From Paraburkholderia sabiae (GTDB lineage: Bacteria > Pseudomonadota > Gammaproteobacteria > Burkholderiales > Burkholderiaceae), in NCBI RefSeq assembly GCF_030412785.1, contig NZ_CP125295.1, forward strand, positions 4,092,001-4,156,000: a stretch of DNA of 64,000 nt, written 5' to 3'. Position 1 is the first letter of the stretch. Each line of letters begins with the position of its first letter. The notes below the pieces were generated by a model, which saw only the letters and a program-made list of their open reading frames with translations, had not been told where the DNA came from and ran no database searches. Made by a program: the position numbers and the translations under genes. Shown here one piece after another: positions 54,044 through 63,528 of this stretch.

Positions 54044-54661
54044 GTGATAAAAGCAATATTCTTTGATTACGATGGCGTATTGACGACCGATAAGACCGGC
54101 TCGCTCACAACGAACCGTTACCTGAGCAAAATGGCAGGCGTCGAGTACGAAGCAGTTCAAAAGGCCTTTTCAAAATACAATCAGGAATTGCTTGTCGGGA
54201 AAATCACGCATAGGGAGATTTGGGACGCCGTTTGCGAGGCCATCCATTGCAAGATCGATTTTTCTTTGCTCGAACGGGCGTTCCTGAGCACACCGGCAAA
54301 CGGTGCCATGCTTGCACTTGCGCGTGGATTGAAGTCGCAATACGCTCTCGGAATCATCACGGATAACAAAAAAGATAGGATCGATTGCGTAAGGGCGTCT
54401 CAAGGTCTCGATGCGTTGTTCAATCCGATAGTTGTGTCTGCCGAGTTCGGATCAGGCAAGGACAACCCAGCGGTGTTTGAGTACGCTTTGCGTTGTCTGG
54501 ATATACGGCCAGAAGAGAGCCTCTTCATCGATAACAATCCGGAAAATCTGACCGCACCGAAGGCGCTCGGTATGGGCGTCATTTTTCACGACGACGAAGA
54601 GAACGATGTGGGTAAGTTGGTTACGGTGCTCACCGAGAAATTTCCCATCCGACTAGAATAG
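54044..54661 (+). CDS. HAD-superfamily hydrolase
   Basis: 205 aa. Motif I is FFDYDGVLTTDKTG (Asp nucleophile), motif II is LGIITDNKKDR, motif III Lys is near GSGKDNPAVF, and motif IV is LFIDNNPENLTAPKALG. The helical cap is between residues 20 and 85 (subclass I). Typical for small phosphatases; substrate unknown. GTG start behind AGGAAAG. Confidence 0.85.
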   Translation: MIKAIFFDYDGVLTTDKTGSLTTNRYLSKMAGVEYEAVQKAFSKYNQELLVGKITHREIWDAVCEAIHCKIDFSLLERAFLSTPANGAMLALARGLKSQYALGIITDNKKDRIDCVRASQGLDALFNPIVVSAEFGSGKDNPAVFEYALRCLDIRPEESLFIDNNPENLTAPKALGMGVIFHDDEENDVGKLVTVLTEKFPIRLE

Positions 54662-55204
54662 TCTCGCTCGTCGCCCGAAGGCTTGGATTGATCGAGCATG
54701 TGGAGGGCTCATTGTCGCGCTGGGAATCCAGCAGGCCCTTCGTTAGCAGAGCGCCCAAAAGAGCCCTATCTGAACGGCCGCTTTGCGTGCGGGCGACCGT
54801 CCCTTGTGGGTCGGGTTGCGTCAATCCGCTCATCAAATTCGACGCCGGAAAGCGGCCACTGAAGATCCGCTTCCCGGAAGCGGCCAGTCGCCGGTGAGGA
54901 CCCGTTGCCGCCGGTAGCGATGTCGCGACCGAGGCGGCGGGTTTCAGAGTTCAGCAGCCATTCGCGAGGTGGAGTCCGTCCGAACGTGAACGTAGACCGT
55001 ACAGGTTCATTTTTGGCGTTACTCCGTTGTGGTTTATTGGAGTCGCCATGATCGGAACTAAGAGCGAACATCAAAAATTCTTGGCTGCGGTGCACGAGAG
55101 ACAAACGCGGGGCCGCGAGACTTGAGTTGTTCACTCCGCTCCTGTAGGACCGTCTCAAGTTCGTTTACACTGCGCATCGGGCCAAGCAACGCATAAGGGG
55201 ATTC
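54662..55204. other. Gene-poor, palindrome-rich stretch
   Basis: No gene supported. It contains repeated fragments such as GAACGGCCGCTTTGCG and AAGCGGCC, which are scattered parts of dispersed repeats. The promoter of the gene at 55205 must lie near the end. Confidence 0.4.
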
Positions 55205-55864
55205 ATGGCTGAAGTCAATACCGCGCTCATCGCATTCATCGGCGTGCTTGCTGGCGGCTATTTCAACAATTTCCTTGGCGAAGATTACAGGCGCTTTCGC
55301 GATGGGCAGGCGCTCGCCGGTGCATTGGCCGGTGAACTGGAGTCACACGCCGAGCCCCTCAAATGGATGAAAGACGGGCTGGAGAAGATGGCTCGACAGG
55401 CGATGACTGAAGAAGGTTTGACCCTGCCAGAGTGGCCGATTCCGCCCAGCCCGATCTTCGACAGCAACACGGCAAAGATTGGATTGCTAGGCGCGGAGAT
55501 GGCCAAGGAAGTTGCGTATGTGTACGAGAACTTGCGCGCCTTCCGTATCAACTTCCATCAGCTATCGAAACACCACCACGATATAAAGAACAAGGAGTGG
55601 AACGTGGCGATGGTGAATGGATGCGCTGCTGCACTCCACCGCGCAGAGCACCGAGGGTTGCCGCTGATTGAGTCGTTGAAGCGATATGCAAATGTGAAGT
55701 ACGGATCACTTCCATCGACGCACAAACAGTACAAGATTGGCGCGGGCATCCTCATAGCCCTCGTGTTGTTCGCCCTCATCGGCTCCTGCTCATCGTCCAG
55801 CGGGCAGAATTGCACGACCGTTGTAGATCAAGCAAAGGGCACTTCAACTACCGTCTGCAAGTAA
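55205..55864 (+). CDS. Membrane-anchored hypothetical protein
   Basis: 219 aa. N-terminal helix (TALIAFIGVLAGGYFNNFLG), a soluble middle with coiled helices (LENLRAF-like region near 100-130), and a C-terminal transmembrane segment (IGAGILIALVLFALIGSC). The ending SCSSSSGQNCTTVV has Cys pairs. No family recognised. Alternative: a phage or plasmid accessory protein. Confidence 0.55.
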   Translation: MAEVNTALIAFIGVLAGGYFNNFLGEDYRRFRDGQALAGALAGELESHAEPLKWMKDGLEKMARQAMTEEGLTLPEWPIPPSPIFDSNTAKIGLLGAEMAKEVAYVYENLRAFRINFHQLSKHHHDIKNKEWNVAMVNGCAAALHRAEHRGLPLIESLKRYANVKYGSLPSTHKQYKIGAGILIALVLFALIGSCSSSSGQNCTTVVDQAKGTSTTVCK

Positions 55865-55951
55865 TCGAGTCCCGCCCGCGTCCCATGATGACTTCGAGCC
55901 GCGCGCGCATGGGTTGAAATCGCCTTAACTAGGCGGTCTAGTCCTAGTTGC

Positions 55952-56419
55952 TTATGGACCAGGGAAGCGAAGATCACCCAACACGTATTCGAGCGTTGAG
56001 GCTACATCTCCCGCCCGCTCTCTGAAGTCGCGAACCTTTTCTAGGTCTGCCTTCTTGGTTTCGTCATTGAACTTCCTGATTTCCGACTTGAACTTTGACT
56101 CGTCAAGATCGATCCAGATTTGCCAAGGATTGTGAGCAAGCAGGTTCCGTTCGATGGCTAAGTTTTGAGCCTCCTTGAGATGGCGAAGCGCAACCGCCTT
56201 CTCTTTTTCTTGCCCCTTCAATCGCTCGACAAGCTTTATCACCAGGTCAGTACGCGTCTTGAACTGCTGGCCGCCCATAAGTTCGTCAAGTCTGTCACTC
56301 GACAGCTTCTTCATGTAGCTGTATGTCACCCGCTCGATCATCGCAAACGCCCAGATTGCCTCTCCGAGTGCTTGTGCCAGCTCCGCCTTCATATCTTCAA
56401 GGTATTGGATTTTGTCCAT
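55952..56419 (-). CDS. Hypothetical 155-aa helical protein
   Basis: Not recognised. Largely helical with coiled-coil character (KAELAQALGEAIWAFAMIERVTYSYMKKLSSDRLDEL; DESKFKSEIRKFNDETKKADLEKVRDFRERAG). No signal peptide. It lies 15 nt downstream of the 56435-56839 gene in the same direction and is likely in the same operon. Confidence 0.6.
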   Translation of the reverse strand: MDKIQYLEDMKAELAQALGEAIWAFAMIERVTYSYMKKLSSDRLDELMGGQQFKTRTDLVIKLVERLKGQEKEKAVALRHLKEAQNLAIERNLLAHNPWQIWIDLDESKFKSEIRKFNDETKKADLEKVRDFRERAGDVASTLEYVLGDLRFPGP

Positions 56420-56434
56420 ATTTGGGCCACGCTC

Positions 56435-56839
56435 CTATTCCGCTGTTGTAGGCGTGTCTGGTACTGGCGGCCATGCGGGCTTGTGCAACTTCACCCACGT
56501 CTGCAACCTCCTGCGTGCCGAATCGCCGCCTGTTTGGATTTTCAGATGATCGCAGATTGCCTTCCACGTGGTCAGGCCGCGCTTGTTCTTCAGTTCTAGC
56601 ACGGTCGCAGCCCATTCCTGAGCGCTTGGGGAAGGCGCTTTCTTTGGTTGCGCTTGCGCTGCTGCCATAGACCCAGCAAGCAGTTCGTTCAAATCGACCT
56701 GCGGCTGGTGATTGTCGCCCATGAATCGATCCAGCACCCGTTTGAGCGCGGCGTTAAACGACAGATTCTCAAACGGCTTCGGATTGGCGAGCCGTTCGAC
56801 AAGGCGTGCTACGTCTTCATCAACTTCGAATTTGGGCAT
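56435..56839 (-). CDS. Small putative DNA-binding protein with palindromic operators upstream
   Basis: 134 aa. The N-terminus PKFEVDEDVARLVERLANPKPFENLSFNAALKRVLDRFMG resembles a ribbon-helix-helix-like unit (beta strand then two helices), followed by a linker and a helical C-terminus with TTWKAICDHLKIQTGGDSARRRLQTWVK, which may be a second helix-turn-helix. Two CACTAGTG palindromes lie upstream, consistent with autorepression. First gene of a two-gene operon. Confidence 0.6.
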   Translation of the reverse strand: MPKFEVDEDVARLVERLANPKPFENLSFNAALKRVLDRFMGDNHQPQVDLNELLAGSMAAAQAQPKKAPSPSAQEWAATVLELKNKRGLTTWKAICDHLKIQTGGDSARRRLQTWVKLHKPAWPPVPDTPTTAE

Positions 56840-56872
56840 TTGGCTGGTCTCCTACTATAGAGATGCCAGTGT

Positions 56873-56914
56873 ACCACTAGTGGTCGAGAGTGCAAGAACT
56901 AAATCACTAGTGGA
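56873..56914. promoter_or_regulatory. Twin palindromic operator (CACTAGTG)
   Basis: ACCACTAGTGGT is a perfect 12-bp palindrome at 56873-56884; the core CACTAGTG recurs at 56905-56912. The centres are 30 bp apart (about three turns), so the sites face the same side of the helix. They overlap the region upstream of the 56435-56839 gene. Confidence 0.7.
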
Positions 56915-57348
56915 AGGCGTACGGCGATATCCGAGCAGATAATTGCCTGTACAACTCGCGCGGCCTTCTTGAGATCATCGCTGCTCATCTGGATAAGCAC
57001 CCGTGCAAATCTGGAGGGTTGAGTTTTTTGATTGCAGCGTTGTGCATGCGTTTTCACACTTCTTGACCGATAGTGCCAATCAGTGAGTGCAATCGGAGAG
57101 AGCGTTGCAGCGAGTGGTAGCGCACGACGCCGGTGAAGGGGTCCCCTTGATTTCGGCGCAAATTTCCGGTTAGAACGCTCCCCGCTGCATGCGGCTTTGC
57201 GGGCTGTCCCCAATATATATCCGTGTAAAATCAATGTCCTGCTGTCTGGACCCGAAGCCTCGGTTCTCGGCCCCGAGAGGCGACAAGCGGGCCAGCAGCA
57301 GTCCATGGACCTAACGCGGGAAGAGACCGCTCCGCTTTCGGGAGTGGC
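56915..57348. other. Gene-free spacer between 56.4-kb operon and EamA gene
   Basis: No supported gene or RNA. It includes an AATATATAT patch near 57212 that resembles a promoter but no gene follows on that side. Confidence 0.3.
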
Positions 57349-58293
57349 TTATCGCGCACCGCCGCGCGAAGTCATCGAGAATGCGAGTCCGATGAGAACC
57401 AGTGCCACGCCAACCACAAATGACGGGCCGAGCCTGTCGCCAAACATCATCGATGCAGTCGCGATGCCGAATACTGGCTGAAGGAACTGCACGCTCGCGG
57501 CAACCCGTGCGGGGACATGACGCAGCAGGTTGAGCCATAGAAAAAGGCCCGCAACGGTCACAATCAGGCCGAGGTATGCCGCGGCCGATATGCCCGGTGT
57601 CGTGATGTGAAACGGAACTCGCCACATTTCCCAGGCGGCCCACGGCAGCAGAGCAAGGAAGCCGAACAGCGTACTCCATGCCGCCACCGTGGCGGTACCG
57701 TAGGCGGTCGTGAGTTCAACGCTCCAGACGTAGTAGAACGCGATAGCAAGCGCGGACAGGAGCACGCAGAACGCGCCTCCCACACTCGTTCCAGACACGC
57801 CTGTCGTTCCGTGCCCGCGCGCAAAGGCGACCAGAGCGATCCCCGTGAATGCGGCAAGCAGCCCCAGCTTCTGCCAGCCCGAAACGTGCTGCTTCAGTCT
57901 CAGCGCGGCAAAGAACACGATGAAAACAGGAATGGTTGCGGAGATGATCGTGCCGACGGATGCCGATGTGCCTGAGACACCGAACGTCTGCGCTACCTGG
58001 CCAATGCCGATGCCAAGTACACCGAGCGCGGCAACACGAGGTAAGGCACGACGCGGCAACGGATTTCGGCCGACGGCAAAGACGAGAAGCAGGGGCACCG
58101 CTATGGCAAACCGCATTGCAGTTAGCGTCAGGGGTGGCAGGCTCTCGAGCCCGAGTTTCGTCACCGGGATGGACAATCCCCACATTACCGCGAGCATCAG
58201 CATCGCGCCGACACTCCGCGGCGTTATCCCCTTTGGGGCGTGGTCTTTGATGATGACCGGGGGACGGACATCAGTCAGGCTTTCGCTCGACAT
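57349..58293 (-). CDS. EamA/DMT-family transporter
   Basis: 314 aa with ten hydrophobic helices in two EamA repeats, e.g. MLMLAVMWGLSIPVTKLGLESLPPLTLTAMRFAIAVPLLLVF (first) and ISAAAYLGLIVTVAGLFLWLNLLRHVPA (second). Likely exports metabolites such as amino acids or their derivatives. The start ATG 58293 avoids a long unconserved N-terminus. Divergent from a LysR regulator that probably controls it. Confidence 0.85.
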   Translation of the reverse strand: MSSESLTDVRPPVIIKDHAPKGITPRSVGAMLMLAVMWGLSIPVTKLGLESLPPLTLTAMRFAIAVPLLLVFAVGRNPLPRRALPRVAALGVLGIGIGQVAQTFGVSGTSASVGTIISATIPVFIVFFAALRLKQHVSGWQKLGLLAAFTGIALVAFARGHGTTGVSGTSVGGAFCVLLSALAIAFYYVWSVELTTAYGTATVAAWSTLFGFLALLPWAAWEMWRVPFHITTPGISAAAYLGLIVTVAGLFLWLNLLRHVPARVAASVQFLQPVFGIATASMMFGDRLGPSFVVGVALVLIGLAFSMTSRGGAR

Positions 58294-58407
58294 CAGGGCT
58301 TTGGTGAAAGTGATTTCGAAACGTAGATATTCGGGTGCGCATGCGTCTCTAACAAACGATTTGTCGTCATATAATGCGTGAGTCAAACTCACACATAACA
58401 GCGCAAC

Positions 58408-59316
58408 ATGTTCGACAGGCTTCCGCCCCTGCAAACGCTACGCGCCTTCGAAGCCACTGCACGACTGCTGAGCATGACGCTGGCTGCTGAGGAACTGCAC
58501 GTTACTCACGGCGCAGTGAGCCGACACATCAAGACGCTCGAGAATCATCTCGGTGTTCTACTGTTTCGCCGCCTCACGCGCCGCATCGTCCTGACTGATG
58601 CAGGTGCCGAGTTTCACTTTGCCGTCGCACGATTACTCGGCGAACTGACGCGAGAAGCAGAGAATTTGCGCGGACACGATAGCGTTGCGAGCATGACCAT
58701 CAGCACAAGCGTTTCGTTTGCGACAAAGTGGCTCGCGCCGCGCCTTCATCGATTCAAGGCAATGCATCCGGAACTCGACGTGCACCTCGATGTGACCGAC
58801 CGCAACGTTGACCTGGACGATGGACAGGTCGATGCAGCCGTGCGTTATGGTGGTGGTCGCTATCCGCGCGTCCAGTCAGAACGGATACTCGAAGAAACAG
58901 TGACGCCCGTCTGCAGTCCCGTGTATCGAGAGGAGGCCGGCGGGATTCCGGAGCCAGCAAGCCTCACTCGTTGCACATTGCTGCATGAGGACCGGATGCT
59001 AACGAACTGGGAACAATGGTTTGCCTATGCGGGCGTGGTCAGGAGCCGCAAGGGGCGGGGGCCCGCATACAGTCATGGAAGCATGGCTATTGAGGCAGCC
59101 ATTCGCGGCGAAGGCGTAGCCTTGGGGCGTAGTGCTCTGGTATGCGATGACGTCGTAGCCGGACGCCTTGTCGTGCTGTTCCCGGATGCGCGACTGAAGG
59201 TTGAGCGCGGCTATGATCTGGTCTATCGGGCAGGGAATCGCGACCATCCCAAGGTCAGCGTTCTGCGCAGCTGGTTAGCAGCAGAAGTGCAGAGCTTCCT
59301 CGCGAACGCTGGATGA
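58408..59316 (+). CDS. LysR-family transcriptional regulator (GcvA-like)
   Basis: 302 aa. N-terminal HTH (LQTLRAFEATARLLSMTLAAEELHVTHGAVSRHIKTLENHLGVLLFRR) with the GcvA-type pattern PPLQTLRAFEA; C-terminal periplasmic-binding-like effector domain. Divergent from the EamA gene across 114 bp, the classic arrangement in which it regulates the neighbour and itself. Confidence 0.9.
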   Translation: MFDRLPPLQTLRAFEATARLLSMTLAAEELHVTHGAVSRHIKTLENHLGVLLFRRLTRRIVLTDAGAEFHFAVARLLGELTREAENLRGHDSVASMTISTSVSFATKWLAPRLHRFKAMHPELDVHLDVTDRNVDLDDGQVDAAVRYGGGRYPRVQSERILEETVTPVCSPVYREEAGGIPEPASLTRCTLLHEDRMLTNWEQWFAYAGVVRSRKGRGPAYSHGSMAIEAAIRGEGVALGRSALVCDDVVAGRLVVLFPDARLKVERGYDLVYRAGNRDHPKVSVLRSWLAAEVQSFLANAG

Positions 59317-59350
59317 CGATCGCGATCGAGATTGCGCTGAGCGCCGAGAA

Positions 59351-59415
59351 GGGTCGGTTCGATGCGTTCGCCGTTTGGTCCGGAGTAGAAAGGCGCTGAA
59401 TGGGTACAGTCGGCC
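59351..59415 (+). repeat. Dispersed repeat copy R4
   Basis: Complete copy of the family, GGTCGGTTCGATGCGTTCGC ... GGGTACAGTCGGCC. Confidence 0.75.
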
Positions 59416-59458
59416 AGCAGCAACAGCCACACGAGCTCGATCAGCGAGTGTCGGCTAA

Positions 59459-59525
59459 GGGTCGGGTTTGGTGCGGTCGCCGTCGACCCTGATCCGGCGG
59501 AGGTGCCGAATGGGTACAGTCGGCC
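59459..59525 (+). repeat. Dispersed repeat copy R5
   Basis: Diverged copy, GGTCGGGTTTGGTGCGGTCG at its start and GGGTACAGTCGGCC at its end. Confidence 0.7.
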
Positions 59526-59649
59526 GAGGCGGCCCTTAGATCATCATTTCCGAACGGCTGCTGCTGCATTAACTGCAGACAGCAAACCGGCGGGGTGCGG
59601 TGGCCTTACTCGCCAGCAAACTCCCACATCAGCGGACCGCACCGGCTAT

Positions 59650-60033
59650 TTACTGGCCGCCGAATGGTTTCTGCACAGTCAGCCTGTTGGTCACCGACGT
59701 CACGCCGGGAACGCCTCGGGCAATCTCGGCGACCTTGTCGATCTGTGAGGCGTCAACGACTGTTCCGTCGAGCGTCACGGCGCCGTTTTTCGCAACGACA
59801 CTGATATCGCCAGCATTGATCTCTTTGTATTTTGCGATCGCTGCGTAGACCTTTTTGCGCAGCGCGCGATTGGCCGCACGAACGTCCTTGGCCGACGTGC
59901 CACCGGACGCCGCGACGGCCGTGGCGTTCGAAGCCGCGCTTGCCCCGCTTGTGCCGGGCTGCGCGCAGATATGAGCGGATGCCAGCGCGATCAATATGGC
60001 GCCGGCGATTCCAAGGGCCCTTGTTGTAGTCAT
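59650..60033 (-). CDS. BON domain-containing periplasmic protein
   Basis: 127 aa. Signal peptide (ALGIAGAILIALASAHICA), a linker rich in Ala/Ser, then a BON domain: LRKKVYAAIAKYKEINAGDISVVAKNGAVTLDGTVVDASQIDKVAEIARGVPGVTSVTNRL with the conserved Gly of TLDGTV. Usually binds envelope components or phospholipid. Adjacent to the porin and perhaps read with it. Confidence 0.88.
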   Translation of the reverse strand: MTTTRALGIAGAILIALASAHICAQPGTSGASAASNATAVAASGGTSAKDVRAANRALRKKVYAAIAKYKEINAGDISVVAKNGAVTLDGTVVDASQIDKVAEIARGVPGVTSVTNRLTVQKPFGGQ

Positions 60034-60062
60034 CGTGTGCTCCAGTTGTCGTGTGGAATGGA

Positions 60063-61214
60063 TCAGAAGCTGTGGCGGATGCCGATCATCGCCGCGGTGG
60101 TCGATCGGCCTTCTGGAACAGGCGCGCCGTAGGTGATCGTCTGACTCATATTGCCGTGGTTGTCGACGTAACCAACTTGCCCATAAGCAAGCGTGCGCTT
60201 CGATATGCTGTATTCGGCGCCCACCGCGTATTCGGTCGAGTGATTGGCGCCGACGTTCCGGTCGTGCAGGTAGTAAAAGCCTGATGTGACCTTGAAGAGT
60301 GGCGTGAATTTATATCCCAGTCCCCCGGAGAACATCTCGAGGTTGAATCCCTTAGGTCCGCTCGTGTTCGCGGGATTTCGGGCCCGGCTATAGGATGACG
60401 ACACGGAAAGCGAGTGAAACGTGTATTGCGCGCCCACGTAGTAGAACTGGTTGTTGTTCACACCCGTCGAAGGCGCAGTGACGATTCCACTGGCGGTCGT
60501 CGTGAACGGATTGGAGTCGTGCCCGTTGTAGTACACGGCCGCGAGGTTCAGACCGTAGTTCGAATATTGCAGCACGGCTGACTCGCGCGTGCCGCCCTGG
60601 AACTGGCCGGGGACGCCACCCGGTGCATACTCAAGTGCCAGTGATGCGCCGTAGAACTTCGGCGACCGGTAGACGATCGCGTTGTCGTCATACAGCGCGC
60701 CGACCGAACCATTCGTACTCGTACCTTGCCAGCCCGATGCCTGATTCAGACCGAGCCACCCGGTCAAGATGCTGCCGAAGTACTGGGCGTTCCGCACATC
60801 GGTATCGGCCATTGCGTAGATCATCGGTACGATCTGACGACCCATGTCAACGGAGCCATACGGACTCGAAACGCCTACCGTCGTCTGCTGGGTGAACATT
60901 GACGTGGCGGTCGGTGTGTCGGCCAGACCGCTCCTCCCGGTACCGCTGTTGAACGATCCCTGCAGCTTGAAGTTGACCTTGAAGCCGCCGCCAATGTCCT
61001 CGGAGCCTTTCAGGCCAAAGATGCTCGAATAGATCCCGCCGTCCTTATACTGGAAGACGTGCCCGAGATTCACTTTAGACTGAAAGTTCGCTGCGTTTGC
61101 GCTCTGATAGAGCAAACCGGAATCCATGACGCCATACAGCGCGACTGATGATTGAGCATGTGCCGCGCTGGCGAACACGACAAGCGCCGCGGCGCCACTC
61201 CACTTCACTTTCAT
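60063..61214 (-). CDS. Gram-negative porin (second)
   Basis: 383 aa. Signal peptide MKVKWSGAAALVVFASAAHA with cleavage after AHA, then QSSVALYGVMDSGLLYQS. C-terminal IGIRHSF ends in Phe. GGAG lies 6 nt before ATG 61214. Same family as the 6161-7339 porin, with low overall identity. Upstream of BON on the same strand and downstream of Rieske and CoA-ligase genes, so it may admit their substrate. Confidence 0.92.
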   Translation of the reverse strand: MKVKWSGAAALVVFASAAHAQSSVALYGVMDSGLLYQSANAANFQSKVNLGHVFQYKDGGIYSSIFGLKGSEDIGGGFKVNFKLQGSFNSGTGRSGLADTPTATSMFTQQTTVGVSSPYGSVDMGRQIVPMIYAMADTDVRNAQYFGSILTGWLGLNQASGWQGTSTNGSVGALYDDNAIVYRSPKFYGASLALEYAPGGVPGQFQGGTRESAVLQYSNYGLNLAAVYYNGHDSNPFTTTASGIVTAPSTGVNNNQFYYVGAQYTFHSLSVSSSYSRARNPANTSGPKGFNLEMFSGGLGYKFTPLFKVTSGFYYLHDRNVGANHSTEYAVGAEYSISKRTLAYGQVGYVDNHGNMSQTITYGAPVPEGRSTTAAMIGIRHSF

Positions 61215-61406
61215 TTTGGTCTCCACGTTTGTGCAGGGGCCGGAAGATTCCGGCGGCTGTATAGCAAATGATGCGATTAGGCTGCCTGTGGCTGGTCGGG
61301 CAATGTTGGGCCAGATGTTTTTGCCTGGTAGTCCTCTTCTATCAGAGAACCAATGCACTGGCGTTGTTCAAACTTTGCTCGAAACAGGGGCTGCTGTTGT
61401 GACGGG

Positions 61407-61778
61407 TTACTGATCCGAGCTGCGCGGCATCGACCACCGCTCGTCGGGATCGGTCTGTAATATCAGCACGCCTCCGATCTCGCGCACTGGAAACCTGCGC
61501 AGTCGCAGCGCGCCCGATGTCCCACCATCTTGCGTCGTCAGATTGAACCGCAGGCCATGAGCGGGGCATCGCAACACTGTCCCTTCGAGGCAACCGCTCG
61601 CCAGAGACGCTCCGTTATGAGGGCACGAGTTCTCAATGGCGTAGATCGTCCCTTCGACGTTGAAGATGACGACGCTTTTGCCGTCGGCGAAGACGAGCTT
61701 GCGTTGGCCTGGAGGAAGCTCAGTTGCCAGTGCGACGGGCACCAGATTCGATATGCCAGAGTGGGATTGACAAGTCAT
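61407..61778 (-). CDS. Rieske 2Fe-2S ferredoxin-like protein
   Basis: 123 aa. Rieske motif CPHNGAS and CPAHGLRF (C-x-H ... C-x2-H) holds a 2Fe-2S centre. The rest is a small beta fold (LVFADGKSVVIFNVEGTIYAIEN). Likely an electron carrier for an oxygenase. ATG 61778 gives the family start. Confidence 0.85.
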   Translation of the reverse strand: MTCQSHSGISNLVPVALATELPPGQRKLVFADGKSVVIFNVEGTIYAIENSCPHNGASLASGCLEGTVLRCPAHGLRFNLTTQDGGTSGALRLRRFPVREIGGVLILQTDPDERWSMPRSSDQ

Positions 61779-61876
61779 GGTCTGTCGAAGGAAATGAGGT
61801 CGCTGAAACGGGCGACCTTCCCGTAAAGTTCGTCTTCCACGGATGCTGCTCGATTCCGACCGCCGCGACGCGCTCG

Positions 61877-63520
61877 TCAGCATTGCTCACGCAGCAGCTT
61901 CTTGTTGATCTTGCCCACGCTCGTTTTCGGAATTTCGGTGACGAAGCTAATGCGCTCGGCGTCGGGAACCGCATACTTGCTGATGCGCCTGGCATCGACA
62001 TGCTGCATCAGCCGTTCACGGATCACTTCAGCGCAAACACCCGCGCCCGTCTCGCGAACGACGAACGCCATCGGCCGTTCGCCCCACTTCTCGTCGAGCA
62101 CGCCGACTACCGCACATTCCTGCACGCCGGCTACGCCCGTTATCAGGCTCTCGACTTCGATCGATGACACCCATTCGCCACCCGTCTTGATCACATCCTT
62201 GATGCGGTCGACGATCTGGATAAACCCGTCGGGCGTCATGACGGCAATGTCCTGCGTGTGGAGATAGCCGTGTGCCCAGAGCTCTTCGGACGCCTCTGGC
62301 TTCCCGACGTAGGCCCTGGTGAGGAACGGTGAGCGCAGAACGATCTCGCCTTGCTGCTTTCCGTCGCGCACCACGTCTTGCATGTTCCCGTCGACGACCC
62401 TGAAGTCGACAAACGGCAGCGGGCGTCCGGTCGTGCAGCGCATCCGCACTTCTTCCTGGCGATCCCTCGAGTCATATCCCGGCGGCAGTTGCGCCAGGGA
62501 GACGATCGGGCCGGTTTCGGACATGCCATAGGCAGTGAAGACATCCATGCCGCGGTCGAGCGCAGCTTCACACAGCGCGGGCGGCAACGCGGAGCCGCCA
62601 ATCATGAGCTTCCAGCCCGTCAGCTCCTCTCCGTGTACGTCCGCTGCCTGGAGCACCATCTTGAGGATGGTGGGCACGCAGTGGGAGAAAGTGACTTTTT
62701 CCGACTTTCGCAAGGCGACCAGGCTCTCAGGGATATAGCGTCCCGGCAGCACAGTCTTGAGCCCGAGCATGATCGCGATGTACGGCATGCCCCAGGCGAG
62801 CACGTGAAACATCGGCGTGATCGGCATGTAGACGTCCTCGCGATGTAGCCGCTGGCCTTCGCGGGGTGCACACAGGCTCATCGCTGTCCCCATGGCATGC
62901 AGGACGATGTCGCGGTGGCTGTACGCTACGCCCTTGGGATCGCCCGTCGTGCCTGTCGTGTAGAAGGTCGCGGCGCGCGTCCTTTCGTCAAACTCGGGAA
63001 ATTCGAAATCCGCCGAAGCGCGCGCCATCATCTCCTCGTATTCACCGGCGACCGGCAGTGTCATCACCGGCACGGATTCGCCGTCGGCAAGCACCACCAC
63101 CTGGCGTACGAACTTCAGTTCCCTCTTGATCTCCTCGAGCACGGGAACGAACTCCGTATGCACCAGTACAACCTCGGCGCGGGAATCATTCAGCGTATAG
63201 AGGATCTGCTGCGCCGACAGTCGCACGTTGACCGTGAAGAGCGTCGCACCCATCATCGGAATCGCAAAATAGCTTTCCAGATAACGATGACTGTCCCAGT
63301 CCATCACGGCTACGGTGCAGCCGTGCCGGACATCCAGCCCGCGCAGCACGGACGCGAGCTGGCCGACGCGCTCGCGGAACTGCCGGAAGCTGTAACGCAT
63401 TTCTCCGCGGTAAGTGATCTGCTGATCGCCATGAATGCTCAGTGCATTCAGGAGCAGCTGCTTGACGAGGAGCGGGTAGGTATAGGCCGACGGCGTCGGC
63501 GTGATCAGGTGGTCTTGCAT
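61877..63520 (-). CDS. Acyl-CoA synthetase (AMP-forming, fatty-acid type)
   Basis: 547 aa. AMP-binding motif YTTGTTGDPKGV, YGMSETGP, and the C-terminal Lys region IPKTSVGKINKKLL. Activates a carboxylate to CoA. Sequence MQDHLITPTPSAYTYPLLVKQLLL resembles medium/long-chain ligases (alkK type). It follows the TauD/TfdA gene by 8 nt in the same direction, so it probably uses that product. Confidence 0.9.
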   Translation of the reverse strand: MQDHLITPTPSAYTYPLLVKQLLLNALSIHGDQQITYRGEMRYSFRQFRERVGQLASVLRGLDVRHGCTVAVMDWDSHRYLESYFAIPMMGATLFTVNVRLSAQQILYTLNDSRAEVVLVHTEFVPVLEEIKRELKFVRQVVVLADGESVPVMTLPVAGEYEEMMARASADFEFPEFDERTRAATFYTTGTTGDPKGVAYSHRDIVLHAMGTAMSLCAPREGQRLHREDVYMPITPMFHVLAWGMPYIAIMLGLKTVLPGRYIPESLVALRKSEKVTFSHCVPTILKMVLQAADVHGEELTGWKLMIGGSALPPALCEAALDRGMDVFTAYGMSETGPIVSLAQLPPGYDSRDRQEEVRMRCTTGRPLPFVDFRVVDGNMQDVVRDGKQQGEIVLRSPFLTRAYVGKPEASEELWAHGYLHTQDIAVMTPDGFIQIVDRIKDVIKTGGEWVSSIEVESLITGVAGVQECAVVGVLDEKWGERPMAFVVRETGAGVCAEVIRERLMQHVDARRISKYAVPDAERISFVTEIPKTSVGKINKKLLREQC

Positions 63521-63528
63521 GGCAGGGC

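Larger units (their letters stand above)
59317..59649. other. Spacer holding repeat copies R4 and R5
   Basis: No gene. Two copies of the dispersed repeat lie here 108 bp apart in the same orientation. The minus-strand frame reads ADCTHSAP..., a spurious translation of the repeat. Confidence 0.55.

Noticed and set aside
59223..59432. ADCTHSAP-type frame and the similar one near 52275
   Set aside because: Both are translations of the dispersed repeat and not real genes.
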